From: Dendrophyllia cribrosa
Lineage: Eukaryota; Cnidaria; Anthozoa; Scleractinia; Dendrophylliidae
Assembly (NCBI GenBank): GCA_024195265.1
Contig: JAJLRJ010000007.1
Span: 28,642,225 to 28,706,224, forward strand
Direction: 5' to 3'
Length of the DNA stretch: 64,000 nucleotides
Part shown: positions 21,125 to 32,839 of the stretch, in pieces
Position numbering within the stretch: position 1 is the stretch's first letter
How the letters are laid out: every line of letters begins with the position of its first letter
Program-made: the position numbers and the translations under genes
Notes under the pieces: generated by a model
The model's database searches: none
Told to the model about the DNA's origin: nothing
What the model saw: the letters and a program-made list of their open reading frames with translations, nothing else

Positions 21125-24100
21125 ACTTGATTTCGTTTATCCCAGGAAGGTAGTTTGTAAAGTTGCTGTAACAATGTCTCTCATATGATGTTTTTCCCGT
21201 TTAGATGACTGATTGAGGAATTCTCAGTGAACAGCAATATCTTCTAATCTAGTCTACCGTACAAGATCTGTACATCATATTGGTAAGATCACAGTGATTG
21301 TTTTTTTATTGGTGACTGATCGATTTGTGACCCCTTACGTTACAAAAAGAACTAACCCCCGTACATTTGTTCTAGTTGGTTGATTTCCCATTAATGATCA
21401 GTTTTCTTAAATCGCGTCTCAAACCAGAGCACTTTTCAGTGTCGTTTGCCCTGGCGACGCCACCTTCGAAAAAACGTTCACGTGGCCAGCAAGAAGCGGC
21501 TCTTACACAAACAACGTACATGACAACTGAAAACATCGCATAAAAAAGTTGTGGTAAATTAATTTTTTTCCGATAAGTTACATGCTAATCATGCTTGCTT
21601 TGGCTTGAATATTATGGGGTCATAAAAAAATGATTCGATGTCTTGCAGTCTGGCAACTGAAATGAATCCTAATTCGTCAGTTTAAGATCTGCTATATATG
21701 AAGAGCCTATAAGAAGAATTTAGATGCTGATGAAGACACTTGTGCATTTGCTTTTCAAATGTTTCGATATATTATGTCCATTTAGAGTTATTGGCGATAT
21801 TGGTTCATTTAAAAAAAAAGCCTGAACAAAGAGCATGTCATGCATACAATTTTCAACGATTGAAGTGCTGTCAAGTGATTTATACATGCTGGTCTTGTGT
21901 TTGTTTTGGCTCGATTTCTATTTAATCCACCGCATTCACCTCTAACCTAAACCTAATATAAGTCATATAACCCGCAGCATAAACTGCTGAATTTTCTCTC
22001 TGTGCCACCCCCATAACCTTTTCTTGAGCTATTTTTAACTAACCTCGTGGAGCCTTGACGTCGGACGTGTATACAGGCGCGATTTTATACTGGGCTATTT
22101 TCAATATATAATTCACATGTTTTCGTTATGGAACTTTGTTCTTTTACAATTCCATAGCAAAACAAAAATACGTGATCTTAGAAGATTCATATCTGAAATG
22201 AAAAGTGATTAAGCTAATGGTCGACTCACGCGCCGAACCTTGAACATATGAAGCATCAACTGCTAGCGGGAGAGAATAAGTCGAAATAAGCCAAAGTTCG
22301 ATATCTACATGAATTCAGTTTTAAAGACTAAATCAGGTGTTGAAACAGATTTTTCGAAGTAAGTTTACTATTAAACAGCAATAAACCTTTTAACGGTAAC
22401 CCGAAAATCAAATAAAAATTGAAATAAAATGCACTTAAACCCACAAAAGTGCATGTCTCTTTCTTGAAGACTCATGATACAAATGGTAACTGTGGCATCG
22501 ATCGCGTAAAATGCACCACTACACTTGCCTTAATTCAAATTCCTTCCTAATATCTTCGTTTTTCACCGGGCGTTGCTGTTTCTTGGGCCAACAGAAGAAT
22601 GTTTAGCGCGGTTTGTGTGGCAGGCAGTCTTGATTTTATTTCTGCGGGCGCTTTGTTCTGTAAACACGTTGGTTCATCTTGACTGAGTGGCAGAAATCTC
22701 GAGCACTGTATTGATGTCAGCTTTTGAAGCAAAACGCACTTGACAGGATATTTAATTTGGCTGTTAGGGTAATCTAATTTGCATTTTGTTATTGTATAAT
22801 ATCGCTGGTATATTTTTATGGATGTTACATACTTGAACTGCCGACAGGACGAAAGTGCTACAGTATGAATGTCCTTTTAAATGTCGTTTCTCGACATTGA
22901 ATACAAGTGTTTGCGAACTGTTTTAAATTATTAGGCGTTTCATTTGTCAATATCTAATGGCTTAAATGAAAAAAAAATATATATACATATATATATTATA
23001 TATTAGAAGAAAAAATGTCCATTTTTTGGTTAAATGCCTTTTTTCAAGCCAAGTTATTTAGAAAATAATATTTAAATAGTTTACAACATATCACTTTGTA
23101 ATGTCACGTCAATATCATTATTTTTCTATTGGGACCTCATTGGAGTTAAATTTGATTACTTCTGAAGGTTTCTTTTAACAAAAGCGCAAAAATATTGGTT
23201 TTAGTTGGAAAGTTGATAAATACAATTTTAATTGCCTTAAATGTAGTGCCCCTAATTGATGTAATAGTAGAATTTGCATGACGACAAATTTTACTTGCAT
23301 GTATAATTATAAAAAATAGGTTTATGTAGTGAATGGCTTAGTTACAAATATATCATTGGGTTTCGATAAATTAGAGAAACGTACCTTTTTGTAGGCATTT
23401 CTACATGTATTTAGTTGTGATACATAACTGAAGAGTTGTAAGTGCACACAGAATTAAAACGACAGCTGAATAAAGTTCTTTGAGAATACAGACATTTTAA
23501 GCATTATATATTTCCGTGAATGAATACGAAAAATTGTTTTTGAAAACCGTAGAAAAAATAATATAAAATATAACAATTTGCTTAGTGTATTAAAAATATT
23601 CTTAGGCCAGAAGCACATTATTAAAAATTCCAATTTGTTCATGTTTGCATCGTAATATTTGTCGTTTTGTGACAGTGCCCTTCCGACTTTCGTTTTCCAT
23701 CTATTAAAGATATTGTTATTTCGCCTGATCCCTTTTCTTTCCAAACGCTAAAAATCTAACTTCATAGAGTAAAGAAGAATAATGTATTATTGAGTTATCG
23801 GAAATTTGAGTAATGCCATTATGTGGGTTGAAAAAAATATGTTTGTTAATGAATATTTCGAGGTAGCGTATTTATTCCAAAGGAAATGTAGCTATTCATT
23901 GCCAGTCATTTCCGAAAACCCAAATTAATTATTATTTTTATTATTCTCCCACTCATATTGTGCATGCGTCAGATCTTACGACAGTGACAAAGTGATTCCA
24001 TTTGAGGCTTGACTGAGTCAAGATAAGAAGCTAACTAAAACAACATCTACATGTAACTCTAATTAACAATTAAAAGATTTTTCAAAACACACCAGTTGAT

Positions 24101-26210
24101 CTTCGAAATATTTGGAAATCGTTGACCGTGACCAAACCGTTCAGTTCGTTAATTTCAAGGCATGATTCAGCGATTTCTACGCCCACATCTTGTTATTAAC
24201 CTTTTCCCTATGCCCGTGATTATTATCTACCAACTAAGTCACGAAGTTGTTTGGTGATACAATGGACAGATATCACTTTTTGGCCATGATTTGCACCTAA
24301 AACTGTCTAAATGATTCCCAGTAATCATCCTGCATGATTGTTATGTAGCAGATTTTTAATTGTGTGAATGAACATGCTATTTGCATTTTCAAAGTGGTGG
24401 CCACACGGACATTTATGTTTTTTTTTTGCTCGCACGCTAAAATATCAAAATATCGAAATCGCGAGTTTTTGGCTAAGTCTCGCGTGCTCAGCAGGCGGTG
24501 ATAATCGCGCGTGTTGCCATCCTTGTGATTAAGAATGAATTACCACAAATAGAACATCGCATGACCTAGACCTAGTCGGTGGAAATCCGTCAAGTGTATA
24601 GCGGTTACACACTCAATAAGCATACAAGACCGATAAATTGAACCTAAATGCCTTTTTTTAGCATTCCATTAATAAGAATGCGCTGGAATTTTCCCTTCTA
24701 TTGTTGAGAACTACGAAAACTTCCCATATTCTTGATGAGTCATTTTTTTTTCCGAGAAAATGTATTTTAATTGGTTTTGACTACATAAAATAGTGTGGTT
24801 TAATATAGTAAGCAGCCTCTCCATAAGAACTAGCTGACTTTTACGTGACTGTGTTTGACAAAATGTGACATTTGCACTTTACTCCAAACATGAAAACATT
24901 CATTACCAAGACAACTGTGATCATATGGACCGGCATCGTTAAGTCGTGTAAACAAAACTTAGAGAAATCCGCTCTAATTAAACGACGTTATTAAATGTTA
25001 CACAGGTTAAGGGAAAACTTGTTTACATTAAGCATTTTGACGGGACAGAAAAACCTACGAGCAACGTTTGAAAGGAACATCAGATGAAACGAACGATAAC
25101 AAATTTACACGTTGACAATAACTGTTGCAATGTCGGTATTGACAATCCTGACAAATAATTTTTCGTAGCGCTATGGAAGCCAAACCAATTTGTGAGAACC
25201 CGTTATATTTTGCAACCGAATCAAAATACACTTGTAAGTTAAAACAACTATAGCTATGAGCTCCTTGATACAGAAACCGTGAAGATGCCCGATTCTCACA
25301 TGTGACCACTCGACCAAGCACAAAAGTGCAAAATGAAACGTCCATCGCCCGTAACACATTCAAGTCTGACTTGCTATTTATATAGTACTGTGCATTGCTT
25401 AGCAGAAATATGAATAATTATACTTACACAATCAGATGCAGTTTGTCCAATAAGAAATTACATTTCAAAGGAGAGTGTTGAACATCAACAAGAAATTTGT
25501 ATTAGTGCCGCTGATTAGAGTATTACTCAGCACTTCTTATGATATATCAAGTATAAACAAGGTGATTAGTGGTCTTTTAAGGAAATTTTCAAACACACTA
25601 CAACAGATATTGCTCTTTTTCCGTTGCGGTTCTGTCATTTATTAAAAGTTTTTTCGGTCATGAGGGTAGAACAAAGTTCGGCTAGTAGGTGGCAACTTCA
25701 CTTGAAATGCCCATTGCAAAAAATCATGCTTAAAATCTCGCCTTGATATTAATATTTATGAAACTCTTCGAAAGTATGAACAAGTTTGATGACACACCTG
25801 CTATGACAGGCCAGTGTCAGATCCAAACTTGCTCATAAGGCATACGAGAGGGAATGAGGGGGAGAGGGGAGACCTCAAGTGAAAAGAGGGGGATGGAGTG
25901 TAAACGGTTCGTTGCAAAATGGGAGGGGGGGGGGGGGGGGGGGGGGGGGGCAGCTGGCCTTTTTACGGGAACCGCCTCTGAAGGCTTGCAATAAGTACAC
26001 AATAATAACGAAATCAAAACAACAACATCGATTTACATGTTTAGTTATCGATTGCTGAGAGTTTGAACAGCGAAAGAGAAAATTAAGGTTTGATTTAAAA
26101 ATGCGATTTCACCAGTTTATTTTGTTTACTTAGATCACCTCATTATTGTTCGACATCAAATATTTGTATGGCACTAAATCATGCATTTCTTTAAAGATGT
26201 ATTGTTTTCA
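21125..26210. other. 5-kb stretch without recognisable gene
   Basis: AT-rich. Notable items are an (AT)n microsatellite at about 22975-23005, an 'AAATATCGAAATCGCGAG' patch near 24445 and a poly-G tract at 25925-25950. ORFs up to 102 codons (25055-25363, minus) overlap in several frames and match no family I know. Confidence 0.4.
25925..25950 (+). repeat. 26-base poly-G tract
   Basis: Uninterrupted run of 26 G following GGGA. It could form a G-quadruplex or slip in replication. It creates a false poly-Pro ORF on the minus strand (25817-26017). Confidence 0.9.
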
Positions 26211-26212
26211 TA

Positions 26213-27028
26213 CAGTAAACACCCGCGTATAAGAACCTAGTGATACAGGCTGAAATTGGGTATTTTAATACCCAAATATATAAGAACCTATTCAGGGTGG
26301 CAAAGAACAATAGGTTCTTATACAAAAAAACACTCTTATTTTGTAGCCAAAATACTGGATTTTAATTGATAGAAATTGTGAAATTTCTGAGAAACACCAT
26401 GAAAATTATTTGTTTAACTGAAAATCTTATAAATACAGAGTATAGAATACTGTATAAAATTATACTGGTGTAGCCTTGGGACTTGAATCTGTAGAGTGCC
26501 CTGACTTTTGCTCATGTGAAATACACATTACTGGACTCTGGGAATGCCTTTTGAGACTTTACATTCATACAAAAGCTAATGTACAGTACAATGCATCTTT
26601 ATTTCAATACGCAAGAAAATTAATATTTTGTTTCAAATTGTATTTGATTATTTTCAAATTGGTTCAATTTTAATTCCCTAAATTGGGTTGTTATTTATTT
26701 TTGCTGTTTTTTTTTATATATTTATATTGCTGTTAACAATTTACATTATTATCGAATACAACTGTAAATATGGTAGCCTATGATACTGAATTTATTATTG
26801 TTTAAAAAATAAGGCTTGGCATTTTTGCTGTTTAAAATACAAATGTTCAACCATTATGACATACTAGTACTACAGTAGTTCTCTGAATGGTATCACTATG
26901 ACAACTCCTACAAATAAGAACCTACTAAGAACCTAATCAGCCTGAGTTCGGAAAAACTACCCCAAAATATAAGAACCCATTCAGCCTGAACCCAAAAATT
27001 CTAGGTTCTTATACGCGGGTGTTTACTG
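26213..27028. mobile_element. Tc1/mariner-like non-autonomous element
   Basis: 816 bp with ~28-bp inverted ends starting CAGTAAACACCCGCG and continuing TATAAGAACCTAG, flanked by TA on each side (26211-26212, 27029-27030). TA duplication with CAGT ends fits Tc1/mariner. TATAAGAACC(T/C)A is repeated at least six times near the two ends in both orientations. The interior (26476-26673 ORF) shows no DDE motif. Confidence 0.75.
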
Positions 27029-27374
27029 TAGTAGGTATGCAAAATATCCAATGAAAAGGGTCTCCATATTATGGAGGTGTCCGCATGATGGAAAAAATTG
27101 TAAATGAATTTCGGTGTCATCGTGAAAAGTAAACTGCCCTTAATAAACAAGTGTCCGTAATGAGAGGGGCACCTGCATTCAATATTATATCTGACGGTCT
27201 TGTAGTGCTGCTTAGCGCCTAGCGAAAAAGCCAAGTTTCTGTTTATAAAAGCTGCAAAAGGTGATAGTTTAACTGTGAATAATTTTACTGTTATTTGATT
27301 ACTTTCCCGTTGTAAATCAGGCATGTTATGCTAGAAAACCTGACTTCCTCGTGATTTCATCGTCGTTTGCCATC

Positions 27375-27491
27375 ATGAGGATACTGACATCTGTTCGATC
27401 GGCAGTTAACAATGCTGTTTTTGCTCCGGTAAAAAGACGAGTTAAAAGCTTGTCAGAACGATTTATTAAAGCAGGTATAACAAAAGACTGA
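27375..27491 (+). CDS. Candidate first coding exon, basic peptide
   Basis: A 38-codon frame starts at ATGAGG and reads MRILTSVRSAVNNAVFAP, VKRRVKSLSERFIKAG. It runs into GCAG|GTATAA, a plausible splice donor at 27473/27474, before a stop at 27491. The N-terminus is amphipathic and basic, which could suit a mitochondrial presequence or a DNA-binding segment. No downstream exon was identified; it could be chance. Confidence 0.2.
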   Translation: MRILTSVRSAVNNAVFAPVKRRVKSLSERFIKAGITKD

Positions 27492-30400
27492 TTACCATTG
27501 CATAATTAACGAGTTTGTAATAAAAATAAGGTATGAAGATAGTAATCGTGAATCTGTTATACATGTGTAAATTTTAATTGACGTTTTGAAACCTCGAGAT
27601 TAATTAGCACTCTGTAAACTTTCATTTTTGCTACGAAGGCTAAGTCAGAAAGTTTTCATATGCTAATAGTGACAATTCTAAAGCTACATATAATTATCTA
27701 CCGTTTGTTTGTGCGAAAGGCCATGACAAATCATATGCAGTTTTTAAATTTGATCTGATAACGCTTTTATATGAAATAAAGTGATGGTTAAATTGCAGCA
27801 ACTGAAGTTGGCGAAATTATTAACCTTTTATTGTTGCGTTTGTTGTTAGATGATATTTAAACTGACGGCTATTGACTAAATGTTTACATTCATGCGGTTT
27901 TTCATGTTTACAAAAGGCTTATTTAATAGAATTATTATACGGCTCTAGATATGTTCAAGTACTCTGATTTCCAAAATAGAAACAACGAGTTGAAATCTTT
28001 AAAAAATGTTAGTCCTACATGTAGCTGTTGCTATTATATTCTACGGAGCAGTGCTCGAGAAATAGGGTTTAATTTCCAAGTAAACTTACTGTAAGAGTTG
28101 TCAGAGCTATAATATTCATTTAACAGGCACGGCTTGCCGAACAAGAGGCTTATAAACAATTATGTCATATTTAGGTTGTGCTGAGATGTCATTGAATAGC
28201 TTATTGACTAAGTAAAAGCGGTTTTCGTCAGTTGAAGATGTCCTATATTTTGACTTCTAGACTTTCGACGTTCTGTGTTATAGCTAAACGATGCTTATAA
28301 AATACCGTACAGTTGAAACAATTATTAGCTTTGTTGATTCTTGTAAGAAATCGCTACAAAAACAAGTATTCCAGCTTCTTTGTGCTGAAAACAAGCTTCC
28401 AAATATCACTTCGGAAAAGCAGACTAAAACCTGTTTTTCACAAGCGACATAAGCATGGCAAGCATGATAAAGAATAAGCGAAAGCACAAGAATTTGCGTC
28501 AAGTGAAAACGAGCACTGAACACTGATTACCATCATGAAGATTGATGATCCTTATGCTGATATGCTTGCGCTTATGTTTATGCTTATGTTGGGCCCGTTT
28601 TCACTAGACAGCGCTGTTTTGCTTCTGCTTATACTTGAAATCAGGCTTAGCCGAAATAATAATTGAAAATTGTGATAGTCACAGCTTAGATAGTTTTTCG
28701 CGAGTAGATTAAACCGTCGTGTAACTGTCAAAATCGCCATTTTTACTGTTCAATGTTTGCCGCCATGTTAAAAACATTTTCCAACTTAAGAGAGCTCTAA
28801 CCTTGCTTCTGACTTGTGATATATTAAGAGAGACATACATGTGTGTAACACACATGTGTGGAATTCACCTGACTGCAGTGATGTGGTGGTATATTTTCTT
28901 TGCTCAAAGTGCCTAAAGTTCAATTATCATTTGGTCCTTTATTTTGCTTATATAATTGGGCATTTACTAAACAAGAGGTCTCAAACAAAACGTATGGAAA
29001 ATGAAACCGCATTTGAGGTGACAAACAGTGCTATACATGCTATTATCTTCGGTTATCATCTGTACTGGTTGACTTTGTATAATAGGAGCAACACGTACAG
29101 CGCACGGTTCGTATCATATCGGCTCTGGTGGTAACACGCAGACAGCTAGCCCTCCTGTCTGTGCTCAAGCAGCTGTGTGCTTAAAATAACTTATAACTGA
29201 CTGACCCAGTGTGAATAACAAGTGCTGCTTATCCAGTCAAACTGAGTGCTAAATATAGATTCATAGCAGTGTTCTATTTGAATTGGATTTGTGAATGAAC
29301 GATAGGGTTGAAGGAAAGCGAACAAAAAATTGTGTTTTGTGGCGAAACATTGATACAGGTACCTGACACATTCGAAGCTCATTGTTGGGCGGGCTGGGCC
29401 TGTCGCTTGAAAAACCTGTTGGTCCAAATACGGCCTTTTGTTTGACTTGCAGAGAAAGTCGCCGATTAAAGAACTTAGAAAATGAACTGTTTTTATCTTC
29501 TTCTGACTCACTTCGATGAATTTAAATACGTTTGCTATTTATTTGCCTCGCCAATGTGTCTACTTATTTGTTTGTGCTTTTTAGATGCATTAATCATGAA
29601 CAAAGAGCTCGGCAAACCGTATCTCTGCTATGGCAATGATCCCATTCATGACCCATTATTACCGTTAACTTGGCCGTTATTTTCCCATGCAAATGTTATT
29701 GTGATCAAGGCATACAACCGATTAGGATTAATAGAATTTTCACTTGTATTGAAAATGCAAACGAGCAATTACTTTTGAACTTGCTATGACTTAATCCTCC
29801 CCTGGTTTATTTCTTCATGTGACGAATTACAACTCATACTGTGATTTCTTTAAATGAAATTATGTGAACAATAATTCCGTCTGTTTACAGCTTTCGTTTG
29901 TCTTACCGTCGGCGGGTTTTCGCCTGACTTTTATAACCTTGCATTTTTTATTTTCAATTCACTGCCTGGGTTTGCGAATGACCAGTTACTCACGACCACT
30001 TTGGCGTATGAGTTATTTTAAATAACGCGAGTGTTTAAAAAGCACGCTGATTGAGTTCTAATTACTTCTGTTTTTCGAACATGAAATACACAATGCACCA
30101 AACTTATTGTGCGTTATTGGTGACAAAGCGTGGATTAAAATAACAACATACCTATCGATCTCTTTCTATCTTTCTTTCTTCTTTCTTCAATCCAACAAGT
30201 TTACCTCTTTGTGGTTTCCAAACTAGCGGTTCACAATTACAAATCCATTCGAAAGTCTGATAGCAAATTCTAATGACCTTGGACGTGAAACTTAACTGAA
30301 TAAAGAGCTTAAGGCCGAAGCAGATGTCGTGGTTTCTAAGCGGATGTTTGACAAAGAATCAAACCCTCAGGGTAAAGTATTTATTCGTCTCCCGCCCTCG

Positions 30401-30808
30401 CCATGAGTGGTCGCTGACTGCAGACAACTGATTGGATAATGACTGCTTCAGTGAACAATCTGCAAAAGTAAATCATGCACTCGGTCTTTTGTTCAAAACC
30501 ACTGAGATGGTAGTCACGTTCTTCTGTTCTAGCAATTTCTAGTTTTGTGTCGGTCGTAATTGGTAAATCATAGGTGAACTTTAAAGCCCCCAAAACATCG
30601 CGCGAACTGTGCCATCACGAAATTAGTCACAAAATTAAACGCAGGAAACTTGGTCACTAATTATGATAATTGAGTACAAATACTGCCGCGTGACCCAAAT
30701 CAAGGTCAGCGAACGGTTGCGAGACCTCGTCCAGTTTCGAGTTAACAAAGAATCGAACCCTCACTGAGACAAAAAATAGACTGAAGACGCTTTGTTGCAG
30801 GCTTTGTA
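27492..30808. other. No gene recognised; fragments of foldback repeats
   Basis: At 28440-28625 the pentamer-like motif GCTTATG occurs in both orientations (CATAAGCATGGCAAGC left, GCTTGCGCTTATG right), followed by GGGCCCGTTTTCACTAG, a Harbinger-type terminus; this looks like part of a MITE. Two diverged copies of 'acaaagaatc(a/g)aaccctca' lie at 30353 and 30743. Nothing coding is supportable. Confidence 0.4.
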
Positions 30809-30922
30809 TCAATCTGAAGGATTATTCACAAATACCAGCGGGAAACCACTGAAGCTTATAATAAATGAAACAATGTTCATCTAGTCGCTGGTATTTATGA
30901 ATCAGTTCAATTCAGATTGAGA
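30809..30922. mobile_element. Small palindromic element
   Basis: About 114 bp; outer arms TCAATCTGAA / TTCAGATTGA, inner arms CACAAATACCAGCG / CGCTGGTATTTATG. It ends 12 bp before the next element, so two insertions are nearly adjacent. Confidence 0.65.
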
Positions 30923-30934
30923 CTAACCCTGTAA

Positions 30935-31204
30935 AGGCCCGTTTACACAGGCGATTTTTTGTGCAATTTTTGTCGCACTTTTCGATGTAAGTTTTGTCGC
31001 GCGCAAGTTGCATCTTCCAATCGCAGAGGTTTCGAACATGTTCGAAACCCGATGCAACTTGGCGCCAGGCGGCGATTTTTGGAAAGTCACAGCAAATATC
31101 GTACCCGAATCGCACAGAAATCGCCGCTAGTTTACACTTGCGACAAAAGTTGCATTGAAGAGCGCGACAAAAATCGCATAAAAATCGCATGTGTAAACGG
31201 GCCT
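30935..31204. mobile_element. PIF/Harbinger-like MITE, TAA target duplication
   Basis: 270 bp with ends AGGCCCGTTTACAC / GTGTAAACGGGCCT and direct TAA at 30932-30934 and 31205-31207. The interior is made of repeated GCGA(T)TTTT, TTTGTCGC and GTTGCA blocks in both orientations, plus a central palindrome GGTTTCGAACATGTTCGAAACC-like at about 31028-31049. Confidence 0.85.
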
Positions 31205-31469
31205 TAACAATGCTTCAAAACTTCATTAAATCTTCAATATTTCCGATTCCTTAAATTTTACAAATCCCTTGAGGAAGACTATTTCCTCCCAAAAATACCC
31301 AAAACTCACCTAAAAATTTACAAAACACCCCATAACATAGATTCTTATTTTTTTAAGCGAGAGTTTCTTGGATTGCTTGAAACGTGAACGAGATAAAAAT
31401 GAAAAATGTTATTCAATTAGAAATATTCGTTGCTTGCCTCGACTGATAGAAAAGTAAAACGTTTTGAGT

Positions 31470-31710
31470 TACCAGTGCTCATACTGATGTTTGTCAAAAT
31501 TGCTAAAATTATGACTAAGTACCTTAACTCATAAACGAAATGCTCCTGGAATATAACACACAGGCAGAACAATTTCACCCAGTTTTAAGCGCTTTTTTCC
31601 AAGCCACAATGAAAGAACTGAAAAACATTATCCCAACTTTTTCAAGTTGCCATTCATTTTCATCGTGGACATTCGCGGCTATAGATGCTTGTTTATAGGC
31701 GAACATTTGG
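31470..31710 (+). repeat. Diverged copy of the TTAA family at 40046-40426
   Basis: Shares, in order, AA(A)TTA(T/A)(A/G)ACTAAGTACCTT, ACGAAATGCT, and 'ttttcaag...attc(a)ttttcatc' followed by the 'gg(a/c)cat(t/c)...gcggc' block. The ends are not preserved. Confidence 0.55.
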
Positions 31711-32629
31711 TTACAATTGTTGCCTCATTAGCATATGCGACTCATTCTCTTACCTACAACCTCGGACAATAATGTTGGAACACATGCAAAAATGTATCCC
31801 CCCACCCCTTAACAAAGTTGAAAACCGTTCGTGTTTTGAGTTCTGGTTGAAAATCGCCGGATGTTTGCAACTTTGAACAGGGGAACGGGTTACAGGATTA
31901 TAAATTGTCAAGTGTTACAACGATTAATGGCTGAGATTGCAGCTAGAAAAAAATCAACCCTGAATATTAAAAGGATATAGCAAAATTATGTACTAGATAG
32001 TCTGCGCAATGCTGTTTTGAAAACTCCAAATTTTACAAAGAATGTATGGCTCATTAGCGCTTTGCCACCCAGCAATTTTGTAGTTTTTGATAGCTGATCT
32101 TATACGCAAATAGCTAAAAATGTCGTAGATTACTAAGTTTAACAAGTCTTTCAACTTTTAAAGTCAATTCGTATAACACGATGCCTTCTTTATGTAAATT
32201 CGTATGCTATTAAAACAAAATGTGAACAATGACGTCAGCAAAGATTCGCTTGCAGTTTTTGCGCAGTGCAGTGATTTAATAACAAAAACGTATTTTGGCT
32301 TTCAAACTGATACTGAAAATATGTGAAATAATCCGTCATGATAACCTAAAAGGCCGAATACTTCTGTCAAAAGTCGAGAAATCAGATATTATATTCTGAG
32401 ATGCTAGTTTTTGTCCATAATAACAGCCCGCCACCAATGTTTATACTTGATTAAACTGAACGCTGGTCATGAATATGATTACTGATTGTTGGAACTTTCT
32501 CCATTACATTTTCCTTTTTGTTTTACATGTATTTTGTTACTCTGTTTCTCTGGCGTAAACATTAGCTTGCCGCGGCAGATTAGCGTGCTGTTAAAAGTTT
32601 AATTACGTAATTACATTAATTAAGCTTCA

Positions 32630-32835
32630 TTTTTTACCTAATAGCATTGTTTATGATCTGCCCGGATACTTCAATAATTATTCAAAACATACATGGTCAG
32701 AATACCCGTTCACAGCGTTCAGCTTCCAATATTTATATTGATTGCAGAAAGACAAATGATGGGAATTTTTTTTTTAGAGCACTGTTACCAAGGGAATTGA
32801 AAATAAATGTCCATCTGCTCCATTCATGTCAATAA
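32630..32835 (+). pseudogene. Non-LTR retrotransposon (LINE) reverse transcriptase C-terminal remnant
   Basis: One frame gives VYDLPGYFNNYSKH; a shifted frame continues NIHGQNTRSQRSASNIYID, CRKTNDGNFFFRALLPRELK. This is the 'LP.YF..YF....H.YNTR......R...G......GA.(W).LP.ELK' pattern seen at the end of CR1/L2-type LINE ORF2 proteins. A frameshift lies near 32690 and the tryptophan before LP is missing. It is a decayed fragment with no upstream RT core found. Confidence 0.45.
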
Positions 32836-32839
32836 ACTA

